A stretch of DNA of 64,000 nt from Halictus rubicundus (lineage: Eukaryota > Arthropoda > Insecta > Hymenoptera > Halictidae): assembly GCF_050948215.1 (NCBI RefSeq), contig NC_135149.1:11079001-11143000 (forward strand), read 5' to 3'. Shown here in pieces: positions 1-14,740 of this stretch. The notes beneath the pieces are model-generated. The model saw only the letters and a list, made by a program, of their open reading frames with translations. It did no database searches and had not been told where the DNA came from. Position numbers and translations under genes: made by a program. Numbering within the stretch: position 1 is the first letter of the stretch; each line of letters opens with the position of its first letter.

Positions 1-1982
1 TGGCGGTAGACCGGGGAGGCATTAGCACTCGAAAGGGAGCCGAGCAAGACGATGCGCTATCCCTCCCGGCAGGGTTCAATCGAGATGTATGCACATTTAT
101 TTCGCGCCGTCTCGTCATCGGCGCTGAGCGGCAGCAAAAATTGCAAGAAAGAGGCTCGAGAGGTTCTGTCTCGAGGGCTGAAACGAATTTATCCGTTCCG
201 GTTCGGAAGAAGTCCGGAGACCGGAAGACAAAGCGCGAGACGACGCTGGGTGCTGCGAAGGATCACACCGCCGTGGAATCGAGTTTGCATGACATTCAGG
301 CGGGGTTGGTCGCGTTGCATAACCCTTTGACTCAGGGTCCGATTCCGGGAGAGTCAGTTAGCCTCGCCCGGGGGCCCCTCCTTCCACCTAGCTGGGAATA
401 TCTACCGGGAAACGAGGGCCAAAAGAGACTCGGCGAAAGGAAAGAGGACAGAGGCATGGGTGGGGACAAAGGCCAGCACGCTCTGTCAGGAAGAATCTAA
501 CCCATTTTCTGGTTGCCGTCCCGTATCCGTGTATGCTACGGGAGAAGAAAAGCCAGAAGAAGTCGAAGAAGAAGAGCAAAGTTGTTCGACTGCATTAGAA
601 TTTTAAATTGACACGATCGTCCACCATATCCGCTGCGCACCGCGGCGCGGCGCACCGCGACGGCGACCGAGATACGCGATGGCTAGATGCAGACAGTGGA
701 ATAGGTCCGTGCCTAGTCAGACGCCTGTAAGAAACTGCTCCGCCGAGCTCGCCAGGCGTGTTCCTTCCCATTGTGCACGCGTAATAACATGTGAATAGAA
801 CGCGTGATTCGTAATGTCGTCGGGGATAACGCTGACGCTGTTACCCGCGACGATAATGGCCGCGCGATAACGCTGATAACGGCGACAGTGAAGGATGAAA
901 CTGCGCGCCGCGTCGCGTCGTTGTCGGCGCTTTGATCTATCTTTCGGATCGCTTGATTCTCGAACCGATTTACCGTCCCGAAACGAGAGCAGTTTGTTAG
1001 AGCACCGGCGAATCGAGAGTAGTTCAAGTAGTACACGTCAATAAATAGCGCTCCTCCCGATCCCTCGAATCCCAAAAATGTAACAGAAGCATCGGAAATA
1101 TCTCTTAGACAGTGTCGAACGGTGTAACAAGTTTGAACCTTGCAGAGCACCCCCATGTTTGATCAGAAATCACCGCGCGAGCTCATCCGGGCGACAAGAT
1201 TCACCCGCGTGAATCCCCCCTGGTCTCTATAATTCCGGCAACCACGCGGATGTTGCGTCAACATACATATGTACGTACATGGAACACGTCTGGCCGGGAT
1301 AGAGCTCGGTTGACAAGCGTGGATCCATTGAACCGGGATCACCGAACGGTGTCAGGCGATCAGCCAGGTCCGTTTAAGTCGAACCGTGCCGCATTCCTCC
1401 CCGCGAGTCCCGCCCTCCTACGAGTCATCGCCCCGCGATTTCGGAATCTCTCGAGCCTGGCACGTGATCCTATAATTTCTAGTGAAATTACTGATTCAAG
1501 TACATTGCAAGCATCTTCCAAATAAATATCAACCTCGTATCGATCGAAATTCAGTTTTCTACTGAACGTACAGATTTGCAACACAGTGAAGCGCGCGTTG
1601 TGCATTTTATATGTCGGATTAGTGCCCTTTACATTCCCCTGGTACCACTTCTCAGGGAAACTCGACGACATCTGACTATTACAGTCTCGTTCCACTTACA
1701 TTACCGCTTCGAGCCCGCAGTCCGCGTCGCGGCAATAGATTTCCGCAGCGCGTCAAGCGAGATTCGTTTTAGTTAGCTCTCGGCTGACTATTGCATGCTC
1801 TTTCTGCTTTGCGCGAAATTTCGTAGCATTGTACGCCGTCTGCTGTAACTTCTGCAAAGCAACGTGTCGCCCTCAGTAACTCGGCCGCGAGCCGCGGTGT
1901 TCCGCGCGGATTCTTTGCGCGAAAGAATGTTGCATCGAATGAAGAGTGCACTGGGCTGCCGTTGCATTCGTTATTTATATAG

Positions 1983-1985
<3 letters not shown>

Positions 1986-2032
<47 letters not shown>

Positions 2033-2200
2033 GAGAAAGACGAGTCTCTCTTGAATCCACTCGGTCGCATTTTTTTTTCTATGCTTCGCATGATTTACCT
2101 TCAGAACAGCTCTCTTGATGATTAACGCAATAACCACAGCCCGACCTTGTTCCCCCGAAAGCGTCGAGATTTCCCCGCGAACGAACGAATGAAAGCGAAG

Positions 2201-2231
<31 letters not shown>
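1986..2231 (+). repeat. Two (GA)n microsatellites
   Basis: About 22 AG units at 1986-2029 and about 13 at 2206-2231. Confidence 0.95.
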
Positions 2232-5200
2232 GGTGTAGAAAAAAATGGTCGACATGCTTCTGTACACTCGAAGGTGCATTATCGTGATTCGTATTACCCC
2301 GGCGACGTTTTTATCGTTTCTGAGGCGGAGAACACGCCGATGCACGATAAGCCCCCCCCCCCCTGTGTCCCCAGCAATTTCATTAAAAATCGTCAACGTC
2401 CGCGCCGCTGCATATTAATACTAAGTTTCTGCAGTGATTCTTTCATGGAAACGCTCCCCGGATGCGACACACGGCCGCCGTGAATGCGGTTATTCCGCCG
2501 CGATGACGCGTCCTCTTTGTGCCATCGAGTGGCTCGCGTTGCCAAACCCGCCCGATCCCGAGATTGTTTCGTGTCCCGGCGCTTTCTATTTAGAGTGTCG
2601 AGATTAACTGTCGCCTATCGATTCCCGTGACAGCGCTACTCTCTCCTTTTCTTAATTTCTTTTCTCCTTTCTCCTAATTGATTTGATCCCCGCTTTTTCT
2701 AATTCTCCTCCACGATTCCGATCGCGAATGCGAAAAATACCGAAGCCTCATTGGCCCGCGAAGTAATATCTAAAATTAATATCAATCCCCAGATCTACAA
2801 TGTCCGGTTGTTCCAGCCACAATTTAATCAGTAATGATATATTCCCTGCACGTGCCAATATATTTATGCCCCGGTCTTAAAGTCGAAACAGGATAAACCC
2901 TACAATGCCGCATCAATGAGTATTTACGGACGAATGAATTTTTCTTTATTTAGAAGCTTCGAAATTATAAATAGGGGTCTCCATATGCTATCCGAGGCAT
3001 TGAACCCACGGGATCCCCGTGGGTTGCACACCAATGAAGATATAAGATCCGAATCGAGTACAATCATTCGCGAAAGAGAAGAACGCACAAGGGGTCAGAA
3101 ATAACGATGCAGATGGAGTTCAAGGTGAAGGGTATCGATAAAACAATATCGCAGGGAGTTTTGTACTACCTCGAGCGTACCCGAAACAATAATTTCCACT
3201 TACTTTACCCCGAACAGTCACGTTTCCCGAATTCGTCCGAAACTCTGGAACTTATTCCCCTATTCGTGGAAACGACAGGAATCACCATCGTCGGCTCCCG
3301 TAAGCTGGCGATTCTCGAATTCGGTGGGTGCCTTAAAATACGCAATCCCCGAACCCCCTTTTTTCGGGAATGCGCGAAACAAATATCCCTTGGTCGTAGG
3401 TCGAAGGGCGGGATAAAGCGTCTCCGGTCTGATGCGTGTGCAAAAAAATCCGCAGGAGCGTTTACATTGGTATTCAATGGCCGCGATTGAACCGAGGGCT
3501 TTCGCCGGAGAGGAGGGGGTGGGGGAAACTCATCAAAACGAAATCCAGGATCGGCCGTGGGACCCGCGAATCCCTTGCAAAAATACGGATATATTTTATA
3601 TCACTTTCGACCGCGTCCCTTATCGCAACCTCTGTCCGAGCAGTCACACGGGAAAAATTGACCCTGCGGTTTCTCGCTCGAGCCCGAGTGCCCTAAGTCT
3701 TAATCACGAATGCGAGCGAGCGGGCAAAACGCCGCGCCGCGGGTTCGACGGAAAAAATATTGAAAGCCGCGTCTGCTTGGCAAACTCTACGTCGCGATAA
3801 ATTCGTAGAGAACAGCGGAGCCATAAATCAAACCCTCTGCATTGTACGCAACCCCCGGGTCATTCTTTTCATATAACCTTCCCAATGTCGCCTTTCCTCC
3901 ACTTACTTTGTAGCCTCCTTCAAGATGTCCTCGCATTATGATGTATCGCAAGATGTACGCCCTTTCACTGCGCTTTAAATATTCCCAGTTTTGAACTTCC
4001 TCTCGTGGTTCATTAACCGCGGAGATGCTCTACAGCCCTGGGCAGCTTGAATCATCCGGCTTGTTGCTTCCGAGACGCTTTGAATACGTTTTTCGCATAT
4101 TTACACGTTCTCGTACGCGAGTCCCCGGGTTCTTTACACGCCAGCCACGAAAGAAGTGGGTAAAATACTATAAATGGTTTAATTTCTCTGCAGATATGTC
4201 GTTGGCAGACTTCGGATTTAGAAAATTTTTATTTTGCAGAAAAATCCGTAGCCTAGATACGGTGGATGTTTCAGGAGGTGGAAATATTATTTAGTTAAAG
4301 TGTGACAGTAGTTCCACGAATTTGCTCGGCATCTATGCCAAACTCGATGCGAAATGACCTGTTGCGAATGTTAAATATGCAGTTCGGTCCACGAGTTTTC
4401 TAAAGACAATCCACGGTTTGCATTACAGATTTCAAAACGACATATCATTCAGCCGGCCATAATCGTAAAGCAGCTCCCATAAATTCTGTCTAATGGGGCA
4501 TATATGACCTATTAGCAGTTGAGCTGGTCATATCTGTCGGAATTGGAGGTACACCATTTCCGTTAATAATTTTCGAAAACTATGCGGCTGACCAAGGAAT
4601 TCAAATATAATCCCCCAAGCCGAGGAAAATGAAATTAATCTCGATGGAGAGATTAGCGTTCAAGGAACGATCGAACGACTGCGTATTCGCTTTGAGTCGC
4701 AAGGAGACTGTTATAATTTCGTAAAAAAAGAATCGTAAAGACATATTTATATTCACGTAAAATATTTTATCAATGTTTTTAGACTTTACCAAAGTAGAGG
4801 CTTCGGGCATTGAACTAAGTGTAGATTTTTGTACGACGTTTTTTATTTAGTAGAAGATTTCAAATCTCCGTAGCGTTTTTGAGCTCCCGTAGACACTTGA
4901 GGGGTTACCGACGGGAATTTCTTCGCATTATTTCTCGAAGTTGTTAATAAAGTCCTCTCGTCCCTCGGCGAAATTTTTTCTGGAGAAAAAGGGCTCGTCA
5001 AAGCATACATCTTGTCAATTATTGAGATTCGATCGGTGCTGACGAAGACGCCCGGATTTTTCAGCGTGTACGCGATCCGCCCCCCCCCCCCCCCCGGCGA
5101 ATTTACATTTAATATCGGCCAGGAGCAATATCGTGGTTGCAAGCGCGGTTATAATGCGGATATCGGAATTCGGTAGAACCCTTTCGGTCCGCGATATGCG

Positions 5201-8200
5201 ACAAAATTGCGTTCGCCGTGTGATGTGGTCATAGCATTCGAGAATTTTGTCGAGGAATTCCAATTAGCCGGATCCGGTGACATTGACTCGGATCGATCTC
5301 CCGACTGATGCCAGTCCCGGCGCGTCACCGAATTTAAATACCTCTTAGAAGCCGGCCCCCGAAATGTCCTTTGCTCCTCGCGCCACACCGGCGAAACTTA
5401 TACCGAGCGAAATCTCTAATGTAAACCAAGTTAAGACTGCAATTGGACTCCCGGGGGTTGACTTACTTTTCTCCGTGAACCCTGCCGAACTCGGCGAAAA
5501 GATAACACCGAAGTTTCTTTCGCGAACGCCGCAAAAGTCCGCCCGATTTAAAAGAATAAAAACTGCTGTTCGCCAAGAGTCTACTCCCTCCGACAGCGCT
5601 TCTGGCTCCGTAGGATTCCTCGCGATACTCAAGTTCAAGTTGAGCTTCGTTCTGAGCGTCCGACAAGAGAATTTTTGGAGACTAGTTTCGGTACAGGGCC
5701 AACCTAACTTTCTTCTAACAATAAAGCTACAAGCACAATCGTGGGCTGCTGAACAGGCTTAACTTGATATCAAGCAGAATCTAATATGCAGTCAACTCTG
5801 TTACTATAATTAGTTTCTATAGTCTTAACTCTTCGGTGGCAAATGAATAGTGAATAGGCTCTGCTTGGAAAAACTTAGGTACGTCCCTAGAATATTAGTT
5901 AATAAGTACACCGAGTTAGGAATTGTAAGACTGAACACTGTTCTTTTAAAAAATTCAGACACAGGTATCTTCGCACTTATTTATTTCTTTTCAATTAAAT
6001 ATGCAAGATCGCGACTACAGTGGAAGGTTTGCCAGATTGAAGAGGGTCAGTTTACTCATTCTCTGTTTCCAGAAAATAGATTTCCAAATTGTGACGCTTT
6101 AACTCGACCAATTGCATTTTACTCGAACAGAAACAAGCATGATTTTGGAAGAATCGAAGAATAAAATGTACGGGTATGGAATTATGAATGCAACGTAGTT
6201 GGTAGAGTGAAATTGCGAAGCAGAATGGGTGATGTAACGCCGGAGGATCCGTTCAGCGACTATTTCTGAGACAGGCGCAATAATGGTTTCCCTCGAAAGG
6301 GAGAGGACATTAGAAAAATATATTTTCCGTGAACAAAGTGCAGGTATCTGAACGAATTCCATTTATCCAGAGGCAGAAAGGAGGGTCCGTATTTTCAATC
6401 GGTAGCGTGTATATCCTGGTCCCGCAGTCGATTTATAGATCGACGAGCGAGCGCGTCCGGGAGCGTTCGATGTATCCGCGCGTAACGTCAACGACGCGTC
6501 GGAATCCTCTTTCACAGCGACACAACTTACACCTGGAGTCCCGTAACGCTGTTAATTGTGCGTTTAATGGAGTTCCACGAGGCTGTGGATCTTCTGTCCG
6601 CAAATGAGGGGTGAACGAACCCTCTCGTTTCAGCCGGCGAGCCGACAACACGATGCCGAGGCCTCGAATTTATCATCGGGCGCGCACAAGGTTTTCGATC
6701 AAAGAAAAGTAATCATTCGCGGGTCCTTGCGCCAACAATTCGAATGCGTGCTTCATTCTAGGAACGTTGAAAAATCGATGGAAACGATTTGATTGACTTT
6801 TCAACGATACCGTACCTGAATCGATTCACGGTTCCGCCCTTAGCCGGGATGCACGCCTGCGACGTCGCACAGTGTGTCTGCGAACCGTGAAAAACTGGAC
6901 AAACCTAAATGTTTCAAGATATTTAGGAAAATGTTTTTTCCACGTTTTAACAACACTTCGAAGCTTCGAAATATAAAATATTATTGTATGATCACATCGT
7001 TCTGAAGACGAAATTAATTTGTCTAAGTGCTCATTGCGAAACATCAAAATAAAGAGTTTTGTGATTTACCGCCGGATGTGCACGCATGCATAATCGAGCC
7101 GCCGCCGTGGAACACGAGGATGCTCGTGTCCTCTATACGATGTGCGCAGCCTCGATTTTGCGTCTCGTGCCGATGGCGAGTCGAGATCGATGCGAAATTA
7201 ACGTGCCGCTGGCCAGACATCGGGCTCGACGTCTCTTTGATGGCGAACCTTTTGTTCTTACTGCGCCGGGAACCTTATTACCATATTCTGAGTTTGTACT
7301 ATCAGACAACCGAACAATCGGGGTTCGTACTCGTTATAACGAGGTCATCTTTGTGCCGCGGATCCGATACGATAGTCTAGACTTGTGGAAGGAAGATGAG
7401 ACGTTGGTACAATAACAGTACCGTTGCCAAAAGCATCGATATTGATCCAAATATAATTTTGTAGAGGTTACTTGGTTGCTTAAGCAATTCTACCTAACGT
7501 TCCTACAATGCCTCTGACCCAAAAACAAATCTTTTGAAACGTGAGTATGACCAATGCTGGATAGTTTCACTTGCACTACTTCCTAAAGCCTGGAGTGTCT
7601 AACCATTGCAATGCTATACTACTTATATGACGACTCAGTGGCGGAAGAACAGACTATAGCATCAAATTCAGGGTAGTTGTGTGTATGAATATTGTCGATT
7701 GTTTCTACTTAAAAGAAGCTTCCAGATTGTTCATCTAGCAATTTGTTTAAGATTTGACAATATTTGATTCATGAGTAACTTTGAGTAGCCAAGATCTAGC
7801 GATGGCCAACAGAGGTGAATAATGCAATAGCTGTATATATATTTTTTAAAGGATGGTCGAAGGTTCAAAGCGACGATTTATTGTCCACGCGATAATATTC
7901 GCTCGGAAACGATCTCGATTAGCTCGTCGTATTTCAAACGGCGCCTACTTCAGCTGCTTTCCTGCGTGACATCTGATCCTGGCTGATGTGACATCGTACC
8001 AGGACACTATGTGTTGTGCTACGCACACGTTCCCAATAGCTCGAGTACAGTACACATAATATCAGAATGTGGCGGCGTACGGCGATGGGCACGAACGAAA
8101 CTGTACACGAAACCAGATATCGTTTGACTAAACCCAGGTATTTTCAATCTAAGCATCGGAACGACACAGTCCCGCAATCTTAATTTCTTGATCCGTCAGC

Positions 8201-8332
8201 GAAAGCATTTATCATGGTAACATTTTCTGGAGTCACTTTATTCTATCTCAATTGAATGTTTAAAATCAGGAGGCCGGGAAGAGGAAACTCTAAATATCTC
8301 TGATATTCTATACAAATTTCCGTAAAGAATAG
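2232..8332. other. Gene-free stretch
   Basis: No exon with matching splice sites or protein-like composition was found. A C run lies at 2352-2363 and a perfect short hairpin, ACCCACGGGATCCCCGTGGGT, at about 3006. Near 4235 the words TTTTATTTTGCAG and AAATCCGTAGCCTAG may be a decayed ACTAGACTGCGG-type end. Nothing else was noted. Bases 1-1985 likewise show nothing I can name. Confidence 0.6.
5080..5095 (+). repeat. C homopolymer, 16 bases
   Basis: Uninterrupted C run. Comparable runs are at 2352-2363, 29273-29283, 45473-45488, 49264-49283 (20 bases) and 49757-49769. They are likely places for length errors in assembly. Confidence 0.95.
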
Positions 8333-8505
8333 ATTGACTCCTCGGACTCCTGCGAGTTCTAGGCCTATACCGGAGTCATTTCTGACCGACACCAATATTT
8401 TAATAATACACGTTTATTCCGATATAAGACGATGGCACGGGATCGGTTTCCATCGTATTTCGAATAAGGATACGAATGACTCCGGCATAGCCTACGGAGG
8501 GTTAA
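8333..8505. mobile_element. TTAA-bounded miniature element, CTCCGG type, copy B
   Basis: Diverged relative of the element at 21045-21284. The left end has mutated (TTGACTCCTCGGACTCCTGC) while the right end GGAGGGTTAA is kept. Shared internal words are CGAGTTCTA, CCGGAGTCA, CGATATAAG and ATGACTCCGGC. Confidence 0.7.
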
Positions 8506-8535
8506 AGAGTGAAATCATCGTTGCTGTCAGTCATC

Positions 8536-8842
8536 ACTAGACTCCGGATTTGTATCCAAAATAAAAATTGCCTGCGCCAATTTCAAGGGTCTGGAGCCCT
8601 TCTTACTGCAACCCCTAGCCTTATAGTATCGAGTTCGACCCATGACGAAGAATTAGAACACCATGAAATAAACAGGTGTGTTATTAATTTTTATTAAATC
8701 GGAATAGAATTCTATTCTTCTTCTATTTATTCATCAAAGAAACTATAAACACACATTAGATATAAATTTCTTCTTTCTTCCGCAAGCTTCTGGCATTCTT
8801 AAATCATTTTAATCAATAAATGCGTAAAATCCGCAGTCTAGT
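8536..8842. mobile_element. Miniature element with ACTAGACTGCGG-type ends, copy 1
   Basis: Left end ACTAGACTCCGGATTT and right end AAAATCCGCAGTCTAGT are inverse copies of about 16 bases. The left part contains CCAAAATAAAAATTGCC. No coding frame. Related ends occur at 26072, 26250, 36738, 37774 and 43575. Confidence 0.72.
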
Positions 8843-9970
8843 CATCTGACATTTTTTAGATCATCTGATCGAATCCAGGCCGTCGCTGGTTGGAAACCAG
8901 CGTCATCGGTGTCCTCCTTTCGGTGCGAGGCGACAGTGGATAAGGGTTGTGCGCGCGTAAACGCGGCAAAATCGCGTGCATGCACGCCGGATGTTCGACG
9001 AAGAGGGCGAGAGAAAGGGGCGTGTGGGGGTTGCTAGAGCAGGGTTTTGCGAGGGAGTGTGGACGTGGTGCGCAGGGGTCGCGGCGGGTAGCGCCAGGCT
9101 AGAGAAGAGAGGAAGCGACGGGATCGACATTACGAATTCCGCGTGTTCTACCCGTCGCCTATATTCCGGCTGCGTTCCATTTATGAATACATAACGAAGT
9201 CCCGAGGAAAACTGAGTTGGACGTGGATCCTGCGCTGTAGCCGAGTTAGCGGGACCGGCGGATGATGGCGGGGCTGTAAATAAAGGTGTTAGTAGCCGGC
9301 CGTCAACGACTTCTTCCGTTTCCTCCGCTCCTCCGCCACGGAGAATTGTGGCTTTGTCCCTTTCGCGGCGTTGTCGTTCGCCTGGCTCCGAGGAAACGCT
9401 CTCCACCGACTCTGGGACGTTCTACCGGGAACTCTCACTACCAAACTGGATCCAGTGATCGTTCGTCCATAGTTTAGAAACGTACAAACATCCCAGACCA
9501 AAGATATCTAGGGGTTAGCGTTAGGCGTTCACCAAGAATTTAACTTAAGGGATGAACAAGGTTTCTTTCGTCAAAGAGGGAACAGCGTTGTGAAGATTCC
9601 GATTTTTCGAAGCAGATCCAAGAAGCCGAGAAATCTCGCGATTCAATTAACGCGATGGCCGAGCATCGAGTGCACAGGTGCCCCGCGGCTGGCTGTTTTT
9701 TCAAAGGCGAAATAATATTTTCGCGTGAAGATATTTGCCAGCCGGTTCGGATGTAAACGTCCGAAGCCGGGTAGCGTCGTGGGGGAAAGCCGTCGGCTGA
9801 GCCGATGCAAATGACAGAGCGAGGCCCCGGGAATATTATTCTTTAATATCGAATGGGATATTGAATTCCGCGGGGCGGTCGATGAAAAATTAGCCGGGGC
9901 TGACTGCGGAATCGCATGCGGCACTGCGGAGACCGACCGCGTTTCCGCGAAACGGTCCAGATTAAACCGC

Positions 9971-9995
9971 GAGAGAGAGAGAGAGAGAGAGAGAG
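9971..9995 (+). repeat. (GA)n microsatellite
   Basis: About 12 perfect GA units. Confidence 0.95.
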
Positions 9996-11171
9996 TAAGC
10001 ATGGCTTTATATCGCTGCTAATTCAGTTAATACGGCATCGTTATCATGCCCAGGAGACGCGATACGGCCTGTGCGCGTGCATCGGGCCACTGCACACCGA
10101 GGGCCGGAGAGCTGCACCGTGCACAGAAGTGCATCCGTTATGCTCGGCCGCCGCGCCGCTGCCGCGCCCTGCTCGCCCGATAAGAACGCGAAAAGTTCGC
10201 GCCTTTTCATGGCCACTTTCCTGCATGCGAATGAGATACTCGGTTTAATGAAAGCGATCCTTTATCCGGACGCCGCGCCGCGGAGGCAGCGAACACTTTT
10301 CGGCATGTGCTCGGCCAGATAGGGCGGAATGCTTTAAAGGGGATGAAACACGCTCATTAGGACCCGACGGATATTATTAAAGTCTCCGATCCCGACGCCG
10401 GAACGGAGTTTCATTCATAAGTGACGACGATTCGAACGACCGGATTGCAAGCAGCTTTTGTAATTTCGTACCGGCTTAACCCTCTGTCGGTGCTTCTGCT
10501 GTGGGACCGTTTTTCGTTCATTACCTATCAACTTTCATTATATACCAACTTTCCGCCGTTATAATTGTTCATAACTAGCCTGCGGACGTCTATGCTGGAA
10601 ATTGCAGTCGATTTTCGCGAGCGGATCCGCGCGGCCACCGCGAAAGTACCGCGATTTCGAACACGCGGCAACCGGCGTAACGACAATATTTTGGTACGAT
10701 CCAATCTTCCGCAGTGTAGTGTCGCGATCAGGTGGATGGAAAGTATCCCGTTTGTGCGGACGCCAGGTGGTCCGTTCGGCCTCCATACAGAATCCTGGGA
10801 CGCACGTGCACGGGAATTTCGGGCCGGTGTCTGTACGTCTTTATAGGCGGGAGCAGCGTTTCTCAATCCGTTTCGACGAGGCCGGAAACCACCTGAGTTC
10901 CTCATCGAAAGCTCTCGGAATACTTTTACGAGGCTCCCGATGCACGAGAATTTATTGGTTCGGTTTTGTAGGGTGCTTGTCGGTCTACGATCCTCGTGAA
11001 ACCCCCGGTGCCAATAGTTACGAGCCTGTTCTCTGAATATTTCACAATCAACCGTGGCAAAGGAAGTGGTAAAACGATCATTGGCTTTTTTCCGCCATTT
11101 TTCCGCCGCCGGTAGAAACCGGAAAGATTCTCTGTTCCCTTTATCGGCCCACTCTCCGTTTCAAAATGCCA

Positions 11172-11197
11172 GCGCGCGCGCGCGTGTGTGTGTGTGT
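11172..11197 (+). repeat. Alternating (CG)n-(TG)n tract, Z-DNA type
   Basis: About six GC units run directly into about six GT units, a continuous purine/pyrimidine alternation of 26 bases. Confidence 0.85.
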
Positions 11198-13796
11198 CAA
11201 GTTCGCGAATCCGGAACGGTGCTGCCGTCATCGGTGATAGTGGAACGGGGCAAACTTCGGGGCTAGCCTAATTTCGCTGGCTCGTTGCCGATCGCGAGCA
11301 TGATCTCGCATCCAGCAGCCAGCTACGTCCGAAAGTTTGAGAAACGCTGACCTCGGTCCGGCTACTAACCATCTGGCGCGACGGCGGTTTTCCGTTTCGC
11401 CGTGATTCCAGCCACTTCTTCTGTTCGAAAGTCCGGGAACCGAGTCGGCACTTGTCCGGTAAATTCACCGAAAAAAGTTTGTCGGAGAAATATGATTCGG
11501 TTCACGTTCGGCGCGGACCCCAGGCGGCACGGAGAGGAACGCTCTCGCCCATCGCCCATCGTCCATCGCCCACGGGATCCTTCGTCCTCTTCTTCTGCCG
11601 CCCACACACCCGTCTACTACGTTCCGTCGATACTTCATTACGATCGTAGCTCGGACATAATATCCGAAACGTGTTCCATCGGCTCGGGGGCCGAGAGATG
11701 TTTCTTTCACGAAGTTTCGCCGCCGGACCCTGCCGCTCCTGAGAGGTTTGCGACCCTTCGGACGCACGTGAGAAAGAGGAAATATAATGGCCATAGGCGG
11801 CGCCTCCCCCTCTGCCCCCGCACAGACGAATCAAAATTTCCCGCGGACAATTTCAACGTTATCTCGAGCGAGAACCGCACCCTTTGTGTCGCTTATGGAT
11901 CCTGAAATCATTTCCGCGAGAGCACGCCACCCGCCGCTCGTGCTTGCTCGATCCACGGTGATCTATTTGCTCGGGAACCTGCGGAAAATTGAGATAAAAT
12001 TTCATTTCTTCTTTTAATCATTTCAGTAAGTTGACAATACTGTAACAATGATCTGAAATTCTTTGAGTGTCCTCACAGTTTTCTATTTCACCTATTCGTA
12101 ACTAGACCCCTTATCTTTATGGAAAATATTCCAATTTGATCGTAAAGAACACAGATAAGACAGTACTTCTTCGTTCAACAATTTTAAGCTATCAAAAACA
12201 ATGTGAAAAGTATTCTTAAATATTTCTGACAATTATTTGCCATCAGTTCTGTCGTAAATTCATAAAATCAGGTCTAGTTCACAGTCAACATCACAGTCAA
12301 CGCTGTGAGTCACGGCATCTGTCACACAGACAGTATATACATTTTAAGTATTCCGTGTCCAATAATTTAATCACTGGGCTACCTCGTACGTCACCGTGTA
12401 CACCACACTTGTATAAAACGTACCCAATTAATGATACGTGCGCCACTTCGAACTAACAAGTGGAATAAGCACGTACTTGGTCGGACAAGCGGACCGAGTG
12501 CTTTTAAAGTTCTTGATTCGCGCGAGCTAAATGTTCGGCCAGTTTATCAACGATTTGCGAACGCGGTCGGAAGGATGATCATGCCGACCGCTCGAAATCT
12601 ATTTAGAGGGAGAGAAACTGGTGAAACAGCAACGCAGATAGAAGTAATCAACTTTGCCCGGAGACTTATCAGCGGCCCTTGGCTGTCCCATCGAGTTAAT
12701 GGCGGGCAAACTATGGCGCAAGTTCGCTAACAACAAGCCGAAAATGAACGCGCGCCGCGGAGGGGCGCGCGCGCGCGAATCGTTACGAAAATTCGTCCCT
12801 CCCCGCGCGCGAAACTTGGCCCATTCGAGGCTCGATTAATCCGCGACACTTCAATTTCACACCGCTTAAATTGCACGCGCAAGCGAAGTTCTACACACCG
12901 AACGAGTGGGGGAATTAGGTTCGTTTCCACGGATCCCTGTCGTCGGATCCTGTCAAACGCAGCCCGGGGATTCGTTTCTAATCTATGCCCGAACGATAGC
13001 ACCAAATTTACGGTTTCCCTGTGCTGTCGAAAAACATGTGTGCGTGGTGCACGCCCGACGCATACATATATATAGTGAACGTGATGAGCATTGATCCTTT
13101 CGAAACGAAGCGGTCAGGTGTTTTCCTTTGACGTCGGCCGAAAGCGACCGCTGAAAAGCAAGTCGTTAGCCCCGGTAAGCTGTCCGGGCATCAGTCCGCG
13201 AGCTGGCAGTCGGCCGCAACGAAAATAATCAACGTTTTTAGAGACTTATCAGCGGGAGGTGACTGCGGCAGGAAGTCGATGTTGGCCGTATACAACGGGG
13301 GAAACTTCATTAACGATAGATCCCAGCGAGCCGGCGTGTATGCATGCGCGCGAGCATGCAGATCGTTTGTGGTGGTCCCAGCAAAAAGCGGTAATTCGCG
13401 GTGGCCAGGATATCCAGGCCGGCCGAGTATTATTTTTCATGGGCAGTTCTTTGTACGCTCCACGCTCGACCCTCTGTCTCCTCCCGCGTCCAATCTTGCA
13501 ACGAGCCCACGCCAACTCTTTGCTCGCGAATCCGGTTGACCGCGTGCACGTTTGACATTTGTCATCCGAGATGCCTTTGTTTCGGCGCGAAACAGACTGG
13601 CCGCTCTCTCGGCCATCTCGCAATTCCACGTAACAATTTTCCAGCCGCACCTTATTCCATCCACCGAGACCCTATCACATGCTCCCACGTATTCGTTTCT
13701 CGGGCATTGTACACGGGTCAGCGATATCGTAAAAAGAGGGTTCTGACGTTGGGCCAGACAATAGAAAAAGACCACTTTCTGTTCGACGGGATACCA

Positions 13797-14450
13797 CAGT
13801 ATCGTTAAAAGGCAATCGGTGCGTTTGTTGGAACAGTGGAATGGCTCTTGCGGCGCGCAGTGGAACGAGATCACCTTTCGTCAGACGAAGAAATACTTCA
13901 TTTGATTGTATAAAATACGGAATAGGGAATCTTCAGTATGCGCACTGACAGGTAAAAAATGACGGCATTCTGTCTGACAAAATATTACAATATCGTGGAA
14001 AACAATCGTTGCATTTGCTGGTTTAATAAACTGGGTCTGGCGCTTAAGAAGAACAACATCACCTTTAAGCGGACGGATAAATCAAGTATGTTGTAGAATC
14101 GATTCGACTTTATATGGTTTGGTAGAATGGGTCCTTGGCTGGCAACGAGTTAGTGGAAATGCTCTGTACTGACAGGTCGCGGAAGACAGTTGTCTCCTAA
14201 ACAGAACAGTACAGTATCATCAAACGGCGATCGTTGCACTTTCGCTAGTGTACCTGTTGAGACAAGTAGAACAAGATAACCTTTGGACAGATGAGCTCCC
14301 GATAAAAATCGACGTCTATCGAGTTAGTAGAATGAGTGCTTCACTGAACGGACAAGAGGAACGGCAGCCTCTTTGGTCGGGCAAGTAGCTTATCTATGGA
14401 TCTGGAATAAGTAGAATGAGCACATGCTTTGTCAGACTGCCTTATCTTCT
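13797..14450 (+). repeat. Degenerate ~200-base tandem array
   Basis: Three units start near 13797, 13990 and 14210, each with a CAGTATCGT-like start, GGCAATCGTTGCATTTG-like word, then ATCACCTTT followed by a GGACAGA or CAGACGA word. Unit spacing is about 195-220 bases. The last part contains several GTAGAATGAG words. Confidence 0.62.
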
Positions 14451-14708
14451 TGACAAGAGGAGGAGAGTTATTCCGACCGCAATGGTGGTAGACTGAACCG
14501 TGTAGCCAACGGTACGCGCCCATAGCTAATGGGTCAGACGATGATGTACGACGCAGGTTGTCAGCGGTCCAAGGAACTGATCCAGAATTTCGACAGTCCG
14601 CGGCCCATTACATCAATCAGCGGTGTAAACACGCGTGTAGGTTCTCCGGCGTGTCGATAATTTCAGCACGTTCGCGCCCTGACAGTCGTGGGCGTCTAAA
14701 ACAGAACC

Positions 14709-14710
<2 letters not shown>

Positions 14711-14740
<30 letters not shown>
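14711..14740 (+). repeat. (GA)n microsatellite
   Basis: About 14 perfect GA units. Confidence 0.95.

Larger units (their letters stand above)
8843..13796. other. Gene-free stretch, partly CpG-rich
   Basis: Long open frames around 8.9-9.4, 10.5-11.0 and 11.4-11.9 kb overlap on both strands and are arginine/serine/proline-rich, as expected of GC-rich noncoding sequence. Apart from a (GA)n tract and the CG/TG tract, I see no defined feature. Confidence 0.55.
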